From Chamaecyparis obtusa (lineage: Eukaryota; Streptophyta; Pinopsida; Cupressales; Cupressaceae): DNA of 64,000 nt. Made by a program: the position numbers and the translations under genes. Shown piece after piece: positions 36,314-48,913 of the stretch. The DNA lies in NCBI GenBank assembly GCA_027943335.1, contig BSBK01007032.1:132501-196500 (forward strand), written 5' to 3'. Within the stretch, counting starts at the first letter, position 1; each line of letters starts with the position of its first letter. The notes beneath the pieces are model-generated. The model ran no database searches and had not been told where the DNA came from. It saw nothing but the letters and a program-made list of their open reading frames with translations.

Positions 36314-37510
36314 GCTACTGCCACCCTTTCAAAATATGGATGGAGTCTTCCATTTTTCTCTAGCTCTATCATTTTTTTTAGGCTCTCCTTGAGTCCCATA
36401 ATCTCTTGTTGGATGAGGTGTTTTGGCTCAGCTTCACTCTAGTTCTAGTCCTAGGGCCTTTCCCCTTTGTATTAGGATTTTTCACAACATCCCACTCCTT
36501 CTCCAACATGTAAACTAGCTAATGAAGTTTATTGGTAGAGGACTTCATAACCTCCATAGAATGCTCAAGCAGGTTTTCCAATATTTTTTCCACACATTCA
36601 ATTCTAGCCAGTAATCTAACAGGGGCACAAAAATCCTGAGATTAGTTGTAGTCTTTACCCTTGTTATTAACTCTATCCAACAAATTATGATACTTGGCTT
36701 ATAGGTCAGTATTCTATATCCTAATCTTCTCAATCTCATAATAGCACCACTTGTCATTTATAAAATAAAAGAGGGCTCTAGCTTTGGTAGTGTGTAAGAA
36801 GCTGAAAGTCAATTCCACATTATCAGTGGGATCCTCCATTATCATGGACACAAAATCCTCTCTCTTAGCAGCATCCTGACTAAAATCCTTACCATTTTTA
36901 CTAGTATTAGCAAGCATCTCAGTATTGTACAAGATGTTGTAATCCTCCCCTTCTAGCTTTCCCTCACCATTGTGGTTACCCTCATCCAAGTGGCCCTCAT
37001 CCTTGGTATCCTTCATGAGTTTTTTCTTAGTTTCTTTCTCAAGTTCTATGTCCTTATCCATGTTTTCAGGCATCTCCACACTTTATGTTGTTCCTCCTTA
37101 TTTTTGAGGTCCTTATCCACATAAAACCCTCTTTTTAACAATGAAATCCCTTTCTTTTACATTTTTGGAGAACTTATTAGCATCCATTTTGAAAATTTAC
37201 TATTTCTATAGAATTTCAGACCAGACATGCGTAAGCCGATTACCTGTGCAATAAGCTCCACATTGAGGATGACTTTCCTTTTATCAATCATAACAAAATT
37301 ATTCTTCCATCTTGTGATGAATTTTTGGGTTATTCACTTGTCATAACCATGCAAATTATCTAGATAGGGCATGATCTGACCCTTCACCAATTTCCTCCAT
37401 ATTTTAGGGTTCTTCCTGAGTTCCAGGAAATTTACAAGTTCCTCTCTATTCAAATCACCCCCATTGTCATCTTCCAATCCAACTTAACTTTCAGACAATG
37501 AGACAAAGAG
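36314..37510 (-). pseudogene. ORF-X copy 2, unrecognised decayed ORF
   Basis: Minus-strand coding remnant in two frames, with a break near 37,085. From the right: LNREELVNFLELRKNPKIW, YLDNLHGYDK, KFITRWKNNFVMIDKR, VELIAQVIGLRMSGLKFYR. Then a charged stretch from MEMPENMDKDIELEKE and, nearer TE2, ILENLLEHSMEVMKS and GLKESLKKMIELEKNG. The ELIAQVxGLxMxGxKFYR segment recalls a conserved plant hypothetical family that I cannot name with certainty. It lies immediately 3' of the LINE RNase H and is cut by the TE2 end. It could be a LINE-associated ORF or part of another element. Confidence 0.4.
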
Positions 37511-37659
37511 ACCTAGAACAAAATAGTAAAGATGTTGAACCCAAGCATCTAGAAAGCATGTGAAAAGAAATAGTAATTATGTCTCTATAACATTTTGAGC
37601 TAGCCATGACCCCTCCATCATTTCTGATAAATCTTGCCACCTTACTACTTGTCTTATCA

Positions 37660-39629
37660 TAAAATTTAATAAGACTGATAGTTTATGTATCCAGGTCCTT
37701 CACATTATTCCATGTCATAAGGGAGCCAAGACTGACCCCTTTGTTGGAAAACACATTAGTAATTGTATTAGATTCCCAAAAGAAATGAGAAACATAGGAG
37801 TTTTTAAAAGATCCCAAAATATTTACAACCATGTCTAAAGTATTGGATATCGACCATGAAACTTTAGAGATCCCTTTTATGCTATTTATAATGTTTAGAG
37901 AGTCTCCTTATAACCACATCTTTTCAACATTAAATTATTTAGCCAGTCTTAAAGAGTAATAGGCTCTGAGGGCCTTACTAATATGATTCATTTGAGAATC
38001 AAGAGAAATAACAACAACAATGATGAAGTTATCTTGACTATCCCTGGTGATCCCCCCACAACTAGCTTTGCCACGGTACCCTTTCATTGTTCCATTAAAG
38101 TTGACTTTAACCCAACCCTAAGGAGGAGACAACCAATAACAATTTTCTCTATCTTTTTTATTTTCATTTATCAAATTGATATTCTAGAAATCAATTTCCA
38201 CACCTGACTCACCAAGTTTTTTTGCCTGTAGAGAATAATTCTCTTGAATGCTTTTGAAAATAGTGTTAGCCAACACTGTGGGGTTTCTCTGGGCGTCCCT
38301 TAAAATTCTATTATTACATTCTTTCCAGATATTCCAAATTAGGTGAGGAACAACAAGAAGCCAAACTAATATGACTCTCTTATTCAAACTAGGGCAATTC
38401 CATTGCTGGAAAAAATCTTGGATAGTTCTTAGAAAAAACCAACATATATTCCATCTCTGTAACAAAACTTTCCAAATCTCTAAGGAATATGAGTAGCTTA
38501 GAAGGAGACATGAAGTTGAATCACAGTCCTCACAACACATACAACATATATTAGGGAGATAGAACCCCCTTTTCACCAAATTGTCTATCATTAGAATTTT
38601 ATTCTAGAGGAAGAGTAAGAAAAAAATCTCAACTTTAGGTATAAGACAATTATTCTAGGCTTTCACTACGAACCTAATCAATAGGTTGATGTTGAATTTG
38701 AGTCATGTAAGCAGTTTCCATATAGAATTTTCCAGATGACTCAAGCCTCCATATGAAGGTATTCTCCTTATTATTAGTTATTCACTACACATGGAGGGTA
38801 TTATTGATGTTTTCATGTAGATTCACCCAGCTGTTACCTCCCCAATAATCTCTAACCTTCCCTCCAAAAGATATTTTATATCTATTCATCAGATCCTGAT
38901 ATTCAGGAAACCTAAAAAGGGGTTTGTCAAAAATTTGAGAGTGCTCCCAAAATTTAATCTTCCTACCATCCCCAATCTTCCATATTCCCCCTTTTGTAGC
39001 CACCTTTCTTTCTTTTAGCACATTATTCAAAATTTGAGAACCTCCAATCTTGAAAACTTCCTAGGTAACTTGGTCAAGAGATAGATTAAAGTAACATATT
39101 TATTTTTCCAGATAGTGTTCCATTCTTTCTCCTCTCCATACATTCTCCATAACTGATTAGCCAGGAGTGCCTTATTCATTTGTTTAATAGATATGATACC
39201 TAAACCTCCAATATTATTAGGTCTATAGACCTTGTCCTAAGAAAGCAGATCGATACATTTTCTTTCTTCAATTCGAGACCACAAAAAGTGTTTTTGAATG
39301 CTTTCCATCTTTTCAAAAAACTTAGAAGGAATTTTAAATAGGCTAAGAGCATAAATTACCAAAATTTATAAATATGATTTAAGCAGAGTGATTTTACCTA
39401 CCTTAGAAAGATAGATGCATTTCCATCCCACAAGTTTTTTGTTGAACTTATCCATTAAGTCCAACCAGAAGGAATCTAGCAGCTTCTCCTCCAGAGGAAG
39501 ACCCAAAGAGACTGAAGGGAAGGCAACAGTGTTACACTCTAGGATAGAAGCAATTTTCTTCTATCTCTCCTCCAGAGTATTTATAAAAAATATAGAGCTC
39601 TTCTTCCAATTTATTCACTGACCAGAGGC
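37660..39629 (-). pseudogene. LINE copy b, 3' part: RT thumb, zinc-binding and RNase H regions
   Basis: Reading leftwards: VSLGLPLEEKLLDSFW, GWKCIYLSKVGKITLLKS, RPNNIGGLGIISIKQMNKAL and KGGIWKIGDGRKIKFWEH, all typical of plant L1-type ORF2 after the palm. At 38,430-38,591 the zinc-binding region reads NLVKRGFYLPNICCMC. An RNase H-like domain follows (about 37,680-38,110) with KVNFNGTMKGYRGKAS and a GDS motif. Stops and frame breaks occur throughout. The preceding RT palm lies at 53,348-53,610, across TE5. Confidence 0.85.
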
Positions 39630-40830
39630 TATTAGGAATGAATGCTAGAAGTTGGCGGTCATTCTGTAGTAGTTGTTGTTGCATTCATGACTATGATTGT
39701 CATTAATGTCAACACAGTGATCTTCTAGAGACTAGCAGAGAAGCAGACAGTGTTTTGATTAGCACATGTGGGATATTGTAGTTGGAGCTATGCAATGTTG
39801 ATGTTATAGTCTTTGATATGTTATTTTTCTATGGTTAAGAGTGCAGATAGTAATTCATTGATTCATGAAAGTTATGAGTATTTTGGTAAAAGCTGTATTC
39901 AGGCAGTGTTCCTAAGTAGCGGTTTGTGGAAATCGGATGATATCTCCTAATCGGGATGGAATCTACTTTTGCATAGTTAAAGGGAAGTTTGAGACACATT
40001 GATGGTGACATGGTTCATAGTGCAAACTTTGAGGCCGCATGAGTGAAGAGTTATTGCATCTAGAAGCTGACAGTTTTGCGTAATTTTGATGTAGCGTGTG
40101 CAAACTTTTATTTTGTAATTGTGTGCCAACTCATTTGTAATTATTTGAGTGTGGTATAAAGGAAGGAATGTTTTTCCTTATTGTATGGAGTTTTAATATG
40201 AAATAAGTGTGAGCATGGTTTTGGTTGCATGCGAATGTAAGCATGAAGTGAAGAAAAGAGTCTGAGAGGTTGTGAAAGCAAAATTGTGAAGGAAGACATG
40301 CGAAGTACAGAGATCTGGAATTGAGATCTGATGTAGCAGTGAGTGTGGTTTGGCATAGTAAGGAGGTAACATATTTCATATTATTCTACTAAATAATATT
40401 AAGGTTATTTGGATAGTGTATTCAGTGATCTTATCCTGAAGCTGTTTGGGTAGTGGGTCCTTCTGTCTTCCATAACTCTTAACAGGGTTAGAATCTTTTA
40501 ACATGGATTCAAAATCTCCTAATAGGGATTTATATGTACTGAATGTATTTCATAAGACTCCTAACAGAGTCCATCCTCTCACAAGGAATATTTATATTAG
40601 TGCATCTTTTGTGGGCATCATTCCCACCAGGGTTTACTCTTTGATCAAGAGGTTCCCTAGTCAACATATCTTGTGTTATTGTGTCATTGTGTATGAATAT
40701 CTTTGTATGGTTAGTAATTTCATTACTTACTTGGTTAAATTCTATTGAAGATGATAAAATTTATAATTATCTGATAACTGATTCACCCCCCCCCCCTCTC
40801 AGTTATCTTGGTGGACTTTACTTTCTAACA
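39630..40830 (+). repeat. TE5 5' LTR
   Basis: It ends CTTTCTAACA. It holds a TATA box at 40155, a CTAACAGGG-type array (about 40,470-40,600) and a hairpin with perfect 9-bp arms around an 11-C tract (40773-40807). Confidence 0.92.
40155..40160 (+). promoter_or_regulatory. TATA box in TE5 LTR
   Basis: TATAAA in the context GTGTGGTATAAAGGAAGG, conserved at 52654-52659 in the 3' LTR. Confidence 0.65.
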
Positions 40831-40832
40831 AT

Positions 40833-40846
40833 TGGTATCAGAGTGG
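40833..40846 (+). promoter_or_regulatory. TE5 primer binding site
   Basis: TGGTATCAGAGTGG two bases after the LTR end; initiator Met tRNA type with one changed base. Confidence 0.85.
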
Positions 40847-40886
40847 GAGGTCCTTGAAAGGAAAGTTTGACAGCTTAATGAGATCC

Positions 40887-41898
40887 ATGGTGAATTTCAG
40901 GAAAGAAAGCCCTAAGTTTGATGGATTAAATTTTGATAGCTGGAAGGAAAAGATGAAGACACATCTATTGTGTTTAGGACCAGGCTATTGGTTGATTACA
41001 AAGAATGAAATGACTATAATTGAAGAAGACAATCATGAAACAAGTACTAAAGATGAGATAGATCTATTCATGTGTAACATACTTGCAAGAGAAGCACTCT
41101 TGATAGAACTTCTTGAAAATGAATACAGTCAGGTAAAATGTTCTAAGAAATCTAATGAAATTTGGAAAGATTTACACTCTACTTTTGAAGGTGATGAACA
41201 TGCAAAAAGAGCTAGATTACATAATTGGATATGTGCATTTGAAGATATTAGAATGATGGAAGATGAATCTATTAGAAGCTATATTGGTAGAATGTCAGAA
41301 ATTGTTGCAGGGATAAAATCTTGTGTAGGATCAAAGATAGAGAATGAAGTGATATGGAAAATTCTGAGGACATTGACTCCTGTATTTAAGCAGACAACAC
41401 AAATGATTGAAGAAGTTATACCTTGTACTACAAACTTTACAAGAGAGACTCTTCTTGGAAGATTGGAAGCAGCAAAGATGAACCTGAGGTTATCAGGAGA
41501 CTTACCTAGAATGGAGACAACATTCAGTGCTCTTAGTATTATCCCTACTTTGTCAAGAAGTACCAGTGTGAGTGGAGATTATGCCAGCAACAACAAATAT
41601 AGAAATGAAGAAGATAAGAAGATTGAAGAAGGTATTACCTTTCTTGTGAAAAGAGAACCAGACGGTAAGAAAATTTTAAAATGTTGGACTTGTCAAGAAT
41701 ATGGTCATTTTGCATCTAAATGTCATAAGGGAGTTAAGAAGTACAGAAATAATTTCAAGCCTAGAAGATCTAAGGAATGTTATTATGCTAATGATGAGGA
41801 TCTTGAAGCTAGTATAGAAAGAGCTTTGAGTGAAAGTGATACTGAGAATAATGATGAAATAGGATTTGTAGCAATTAAAGAAGAAAATTCTGAATCTG
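40887..41898 (+). pseudogene. TE5 Gag, interrupted by TE6
   Basis: One open frame to the TE6 junction. I prefer the ATG at 40887 (MVNFRKESPKFDG), which aligns with the Gag starts of TE2 and TE7; an upstream in-frame ATG exists at 40854. Core motifs are LNFDSWKEKMKTHL, IWKDLHSTFEGD and NFTRETLLGRLEAA. The knuckle is CWTCQEYGHFASKC. The acidic C-terminus (ENNDEIGFVAIKEENSES) runs into TE6; the frame continues at 48919. No stop occurs before the junction, so gag was little decayed when TE6 arrived. Confidence 0.88.
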
Positions 41899-43084
41899 TG
41901 TTGGAAATATAGATGCAGTAACTGAGAGGGGGGGGTGAATCAGTTAACCACAAAAATATTACCACTGATCCCTTAAATATCTTAACAAATTATTTACTGT
42001 GCCATTCAGTAAATATACAAAGAAATGCTAAAACTTGATCCTTGAAGTGTGTAATAATTAAACTGTTCTTAAGCATTCATCACTTATTAACTTACATGAA
42101 TAAAGAAAATAACATGAACACAAGAGACACTAGATTTATCATCGAAACCCAATATGGGAAAAACCACCAATGTAACTAGTTACTATTTTTCACTCTTCTG
42201 AAGTGATGCCCAGTTAGAAGCCAACCCGGTAAAAGGTTACAAAACACACTGTTAGGTGTGACCTTGTTAGAGGATTTAATCACCCTGCTAGGAGTGGCCT
42301 TGTAAGAGGTCTTGAAACAATTCAATAGAACTATCACCTTGTTAGAGGATTTACAAAATGGTTGTTAAACCAACTCGGTTAAGAGATTTTGATATCACTG
42401 CTACAATTTTAAGAGAGTAACAATGAAATGACCTGCAACTGAATTGTTGAATATAGATCTCTGTTCTGCTTCACTAGATCCTTACTGATCAAATGAATCT
42501 TTTCTGCTCCTCAAGGATATCTGACCATCCTTCAAAATTTGCACATACCCTTCTTCAAAATGATTTCTGCATGCTGTATCCTTTTTATTCACCACTTGAC
42601 CTTCTATATATATGCCATTCTAATTAACATTTAGATTTGTCAAGTCGGCACTAATAATTATTATAACAGTCAGCTTAAATAAACAAACTGTAATAACAAA
42701 ATCTTTTGAAAGGGCCGACCATGCTCGGTAAACATTAATCCTGAAAAGATTTCCTTTGGTGACTGAGTGAACTCGGTAACCACAGCAAATTTTGCAACAT
42801 CCTTCAGAGACCGAGAGAGCTCGGTAACCACTACTTTTCCTTCGATAATCGAGGAGGCTCAGTTAACACTATTACCTTGTCATGTTTCCTTTAGACACCC
42901 AAGAGAACTTGGTAGACACTAAAAACCACCTAGCTGACTGACTGAGCTTGGTAGACACTGAGAACTGCTTAGCTGACCGACTGAACTCGGTATACACTGA
43001 GAATGATAATTGATATGACATTTGTGTGACATCAAAGACAACACATAGCTAATCCAACAATGTCCTTCAGAAAATTGCATCCAA
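41899..43084 (-). repeat. TE6 3' LTR
   Basis: On the plus strand it starts TGTTGGAAATATAG. An array of ACCGAG/CTCGGT imperfect palindromes lies at 42,715-43,010 (U3). TATATATA at 42605. The C-tract hairpin lies at 41919-41946 (as G tract on plus). Confidence 0.9.
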
Positions 43085-43438
43085 AAATCTCCCTCTTTGG
43101 CATTGATGGCAACACAACATGTCATAGCACAATGAAATTTCACAGAGAAACCTAGAGTAAGAAACATATCCTTAGCTTCATTCTGATTCTTATCATCTTC
43201 AAACTTCTTTCTGACTGAGAACTCTCCCTCTTAACTTCTCAAATTATTCTCCTTAGAAATTTCTTGAAATGACAACAAACTCTCCCTCTTTGACAACACA
43301 TGCCAAAGACAACTTACATAGTTTCGGTAAATATCAATGTACCTTATGTACTGATTCATATGCAATGATTCCCTAACTATGCTACATCAATTGATTGATC
43401 TTCAACATGTTTTGATTGATGCATTACTAAAACTTTAT
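43085..43438 (-). other. TE6 polypurine tract and 3' untranslated region
   Basis: Minus strand: short region after the RNase H stop, with CCAAAGAGGGAGAT next to the LTR. No ORF. Confidence 0.7.
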
Positions 43439-46400
43439 TTAGTGAACCTCGGATAGGGGAGTGACCCCTAACTTGCCTCTTAGATACAAGAATGCATCCT
43501 TAGGTAGTGGCTTGGTGAAGATATCTGCAATTTGTTCTTTTGTATGAATATAATCTAATCTGATTTCCTTGTCCTACACCAATTCTCTAACAAAGTGATA
43601 TTTAATTGCAATGTGCTTGGTTTTGGAATGCATTACTAGATTCTTTGAAATATTTATTGCACTTGTATTATCACAAAACATAACAACTAGTTCTTTGATC
43701 TCAACATCCATGCCTTCCAAAAGCTATTTAAACCATACAATATTAGAGCAGTTTACTGCTGCAGCAACATATTCTACTTTTGCTGTGGATTGGGATGTGC
43801 AGTTTTGCTTTTTACTAGTCCAAGATACTAACCTCTTGCCAAGAAAGAATGCTCCACCACTTGTACTTCTTTTGTCATCAATGTTTGCTACCCAATCAGC
43901 ATCAGTGAACACTTTTAAATCCATATTGCCTCCAAATTTATACCACAAGCCATAATCTTTAGTTCCCCTTAAATACCTCAAGATTCTTTTGATTGCCATC
44001 ATGTGATTTTCTCTGGGTTTAGCCAAGAATCTTGCCACTATACCAACTGCTAAGGCAATATCAGGCCTTGTGTGTACTACATACTGTAATTTTCCAATCA
44101 TTGATCTATAGAAGGTCTAATCTACTTCTTTTGAATCATCATCTTTGGTAAGCTTCAGTCCAGTACACATGGGTGTACCAACTGGTTTTGAATCTTCCAT
44201 ACCAAATTTCTTAAGTATTTCCTTGATATATTTAGACTGAGTGATGTAGATACCATTTTTGTTCTGCTGAATCTAAAGTCCAACAAAATTTTTTATCAGA
44301 CCAAACATAGACATTTCAAATTCTTTGTTCATATGCTCTGAAAATTCTTTGCACTGATCATCATTTCCTGTAAACACAGTATCATCCACAAATATTTCTG
44401 CCAAAACAATTTTATTATCTAATCCTTCTTTGATGTATAAATTACTGTTATCATTAGCTCTTTTGAAATCAATCTGAGTAAGATAGTTATGTAATCTTTC
44501 ATACCATGCTCTAGGAGCTTGTTTCAGACCATACAATGCTTTGTGTAATTTGCAGATCATATCCCTTTTGTCTAGATCAATAAAACCTTCAGGTTGCTCA
44601 ATGTAGACTTCTTCCTCAAAAATACCATTGAGAAATGCAGATTTTATATCCATCTGATATACCTTAAATCCTTTATGTGCTTCATATGCAAGTAAAGTCC
44701 TCACACCTTCTAATCTTGCAACAGGAGTAAAAGTATCTCCATAATCTATTCCTTCTTGAGAATATCCTTTACATACCAATCTTGCTTTGTTTCTTAATAC
44801 TTGACCATCTTCATTCAACTTATTTTTGAATACCCATTTTGTCCCAATTACATTTTTATCTTTAGGCCTAGGTACAAGAGTCCATGTCTTATTTTTCTCT
44901 ATTTTCTCTATTTCTTCATTCATAGCCTCAATCCAACTTTCATTTTCCAATGCATCTTTGACATTTTTAGGTTCAAAATCAGCAAACAAACATGTACCTT
45001 TTAGTTTACTTCTTGTCATAGTACCATCTAATTTGTTTCCAATAATCTGATTTGGTTTATGATGCTTTATGATATACTTGGCCAATACAGGTTCCTTGCT
45101 TCCTGAATGTGTTACATTGTCATCTTCTTCATCTTTAGGTTCAGGTTGCTCGGGCTCGGTAGATACTTTCTCGGTAGCTTCAGACTGAGACTTGGTACTT
45201 TGTGACTCGGTCTGAACTTCTTCTTGTGACTCGGTTTGAACTTCTTCTTGTGACTCGGTTACTGTACTGGGCTTGATAGATGTAGTTTCCTTATATGTGT
45301 CTGGCAATGTATCAGGTTCAATGTAAACAAATTTTTTGTAATCCTCTGGTTCCTTTTTGCTTTCTTCTTCAGTCTTTTCTGCAAACTCATCAATTCTCAC
45401 ATGTGCACTTTCTATGATTTTGTGAGTAGACAAATTTAGACATCTATATGCCTTACTTTTGCAAGAATATCCCAAAAATATTCCTTCATCACTTTTTACA
45501 TCAAATTTTTCTTTTCTAGATTCTTTTAAGATGTAACATTTACTACCAAATACTTTTAGGTAACTTACATTTGGTTTGTAGCCATACCATAGCTCATATA
45601 GAGTCTTGAATGTGTCTTTTCTCAGCTGTACTCGGTTCAAGGTATGAACTGCAGTGCTGATAGCTTCCTTCCAGTATTTCATAGCAATGTTCTTTTCAAT
45701 CATTAGAGTCCTTGCACAGTCCATGATAGATCTATTCCTTCTTTCAGCTATTCCATTCTGCTCAGGAGTTCTCGGGGCTGATACCTGTCTTTTGATTCCT
45801 CTTTCAATGCATAAATTATTGAATTCATGGGAGATGAATTCACCACCTCTGTCTGATCTCAAGAATTTTATTCTTTTTCCTATTTCCTTTTCTACTCTTG
45901 CTAAATACCATTTGAATTTCTCAAATGCTTCTGACTTTTCTCTTAAATACATAACAGTCATCATTCTAGAGTAATCATCAACAAAGATAATAAATAATTT
46001 TTCTCCAGTATAGCTCTCAATTCCAATAGGTCCACATAAATCAGTATGCACAATTTCCAAAATATCTTTAGACTGATAGTTTTTACTTTTAAAACTAGAC
46101 TTTCCCATTTTACCAATTTGACAATTCTTGCATAGACCAACATCAGGTTTCTTCAAAGTAGGAATACCTCTTACTTTCTTGAATTTGCTTATTTTCATCA
46201 TGTTGTCAAAATTTACATGACGTAACATTTTGTGCCATAACCAACTTTCTTCAATTTGAGCAATAAAACATGAGTAATCACCAAGATCAAGATAAAATAG
46301 GTTACCTTTGGTTTGTTTGCCTGATCCTATCAGTTTTCCTTTGTCATCCAACAGTCTTGCTTTGCCATTCATGAATTCAACCTTGAATCCAATGTTAATT

Positions 46401-47661
46401 AGCTATGCTACACTTAGAAGATTATGCTTTAGTCCTTCAACCCAATATGCATTATCACATATAAGTTCTTTGGTTAATGAAATTCATCCCTTTCCTTTTA
46501 TACAGCAAGGTTCATTGTTTCCAAACCTTACATTACCACCATCAAAGTTTTCAAAGTGTTCAAACTTAGTCTTGTCACTAGTCATATGATGTGAACATCC
46601 ACTGTCTATAATCCATGTATCATTCTTGCTTATATGAGAGATAAGTGCCATCTCATCTTCATCATTATCAGATTCATCTTTTACAGCAATGAAAACAATT
46701 TCTTCTTCACTATCATCCGAATCTTTCACTGAAAACATGTTTTCTTACCTTTATCCTTGAATGATTTGAAATTTTTCTTGCCATTGTACTTGTAATTTTT
46801 CTTCTCATCTTTGCTTTGCTTGTTTGGACACCTAGCTGCAATATGACCAATTTCTTCACATGAAAAATAGATTAAGGGAGTTTCACCTCTGTATTTTCAT
46901 CTGCCTCTTGAATACTTCTTTGCAAGTAATGCTTCAATAACTTCAAGATCGCTATCAAAACTTTCCTATGATTCTTCTTCACTTTCTGATTGGATTTTCT
47001 TCCCTTTCTTGAGTGAAAGTTTGGCCTCAAAAGCTGATTCAATATTTTTAGAAGTTGGAACATAGTTGTCATAGTTATCCAATTCAAAAGCTATCAATCT
47101 TCCAACTAAGGCATCCAAAGTTATATTGTGATTTTCTTCACATCTTCTTTCTTGAATAGTAAAAACTCTTATTGCATAAATAGGAAGTAATGTTCTAAGA
47201 ACCTTACTTATAATAGTTTCATCATCAATTTTTCCTCTAGAGGCTCTGATTGCACTAACACTTGTCTTGATCCTTTCAACATATTTTGCAATGTTTTCTT
47301 CTTCTCTCATTTTCATCTAATCAAACTATCCTCTTAGGCTCTCTACTTTGGCTCTCTTCACATTGTCATCACCGCCATAGATTTTCTTCAGCTTGTTCCA
47401 CATTTCACGAGCAGTTGTGCAGTCTTTGATTTCATCAAATTATTCATAACTAAGAGCTGATGTAATGTCTATCATCATAGTGTTATGGTTCTTCTTCTCT
47501 GCAATGTCTTCAACAGTTAATGTGCCAGTAGGAATTGTATATTCTTGATCAATATATTTGCATCCTGAATCACCAATGGAAGCCAGATGTAGTCTCATGA
47601 AACCTTGCCATGCTGAAAATTTATTTCTGTTAAGCCTTGGAATTTCTCTTTTGTAAGACAT
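43439..47661 (-). pseudogene. TE6 copia polyprotein, partly intact
   Basis: Gag probably starts at 47661 (MSYKREIPRLNRNKF). The knuckle reads YFSCEEIGHIAARC, its first Cys changed to Tyr at 46867-46869. A frameshift near 46,740 precedes protease (DTWIIDSGCSHHMT, DSG intact). From 46372 to 44273 a 699-residue ORF is unbroken. It holds the integrase zinc motif ([19 protein letters not shown]), a core with all three acidic residues ([22 protein letters not shown]), and RT with [11 protein letters not shown] and FVDDTVF. RNase H follows (GTKDYGLWY, FTDADWVANIDD) after one TAG and ends at 43439 (DIFTKPLPKDAF upstream). The remaining stops are mostly TAG at Gln positions. This is the best-preserved pol in the window. 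Confidence 0.92.
45185..45262 (-). repeat. Short tandem repeat in TE6 integrase-RT linker
   Basis: On the plus strand TGACTCGGTTTGAACTTCTT recurs; the encoded peptide repeats TESQEEVQ. It lies in a disordered acidic linker between integrase and RT. Confidence 0.8.
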
Positions 47662-47723
47662 CTTGATCTTTAGCTTAGGTCCTTGAAACCCTTCCTGCAA
47701 GCACCAAAAGCTCTGATACCAAT

Positions 47724-48913
47724 TGTTGGAAATATAGATGCAGTAACTGAGAGGGGGGGGGTGGTGAATCAGTTAACCAAAAAAATATTACCACTGATCC
47801 CTTAAATATCTTAACAAATTATTTACTCTGCCATTCGGTAAATATACAAAGAAATGCTAAAAATTGATCCTTGAAGTGTGTAATAATTAAACTGTTCTTA
47901 AGCATTCATCACTGATTAACTTACATGAATAAATAAAATAACATGAACACAAGAGACACCAGATTTACCGTGGAAACCCAATATGGGAAAAACCACCAAT
48001 GTAACTAGTTACTATTTTTCACTCTTTTAAAGTGATGCCCGGTTAGAAGCCAACCAGGTAAAAGGTTACAAAACACACTGGTAGGTGTGACCTTGTTAGA
48101 GGATTTAATCACCTTGCTAGGAGTGGCCTTGTAAGAGGTCTTGAAACAATTGAATAGAATTGTCACCTTGTTAGAGGATTTACAAAATGGTTGTTAAACC
48201 AACTCGGTTAAGAGATTTTGATATCACTGCTACAATTGTAAGAGAGTAACAATGAAATGACCTGCAACTGAATTGCTGAATATAGATCTTTGTTCTGCTT
48301 CACTAGATCCTTACTGATCAAATAAATCTTTGCTACTCCTCAAGGATATTTGACCATCCTTCAAAATTCGCACATACCCTTCTTCAAAATGATTTTTGCA
48401 TGCTATATCTTTTTTATTCACCACTTGACCTTCTATATATATGCCATTCTAATTAACATTTAGATTTGTCAAGTCGGCACTAATAATTATTATAACAGTC
48501 AGCTTAGATAAACAAACTGTAATAACAAAATCTTTTGAAAGGGCCGACCATGCTCGGTAAACATTAATCCTGAAAAGATTTCCTTCAGTGACCGAGTGAA
48601 CTCGGTAACCACAGTGAATTTCGCAACATCCTTTGGAGACCAAGAGAGCTCGGTAACTAGTAATTTTGCTTTGAGAACCAATGAGGCTCGGTTAACACTG
48701 CTACCCTATCATGTTTCCTTTAGACACCTGAGAGAACTTGGTAGACACTAAAAACCGCCTAGCTGACCGACTGAGCTCGGTAGACACTGAGAACCACTTA
48801 GCTGACTGAATGAACTCGATAGACACTGAGAATGATAATTGATATGACATTTGTGTGACATCAAAGACAGCACATAGCTAATCCAACAATGTCCTTTAGA
48901 TAATTGTATCCAA
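47724..48913 (-). repeat. TE6 5' LTR
   Basis: It carries the same palindrome array (48,540-48,835), TATATATA at 48434-48441 and the G/C-tract hairpin (47744-47775). Confidence 0.88.
48434..48441 (-). promoter_or_regulatory. TATA box in TE6 5' LTR
   Basis: TATATATA followed on the minus strand by GAAGGTC; conserved at 42605 in the other copy. Confidence 0.55.

Larger units (their letters stand above)
41899..48913 (-). mobile_element. TE6: Ty1/copia element inserted in TE5
   Basis: LTRs lie at 41899-43084 and 47724-48913 (about 1186 and 1190 bp). The PBS complement GCTCTGATACCA (47710-47721) is next to the right LTR, so transcription is leftward. The polypurine tract on the minus strand (CCAAAGAGGGAGAT) abuts the left LTR. 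The TSD is GAATC at 41894-41898 versus TAATC at 48914-48918. Outer LTR ends are mutated, so this boundary is uncertain by one to three bases. Gag, protease, integrase, RT and RNase H are all represented. Confidence 0.9.

Noticed and set aside
5640..39629. The two LINE fragments on either side of TE2 as one element
   Set aside because: Both copies contain the SPLLF palm region (5.8 kb and 53.5 kb), so they are different insertions.
40131..40379. 82- and 71-codon ORFs antisense to the TE5 LTRs (also 52630-52878)
   Set aside because: Duplicated only because the LTR is duplicated; they overlap the TATA box and R region, with no protein similarity.
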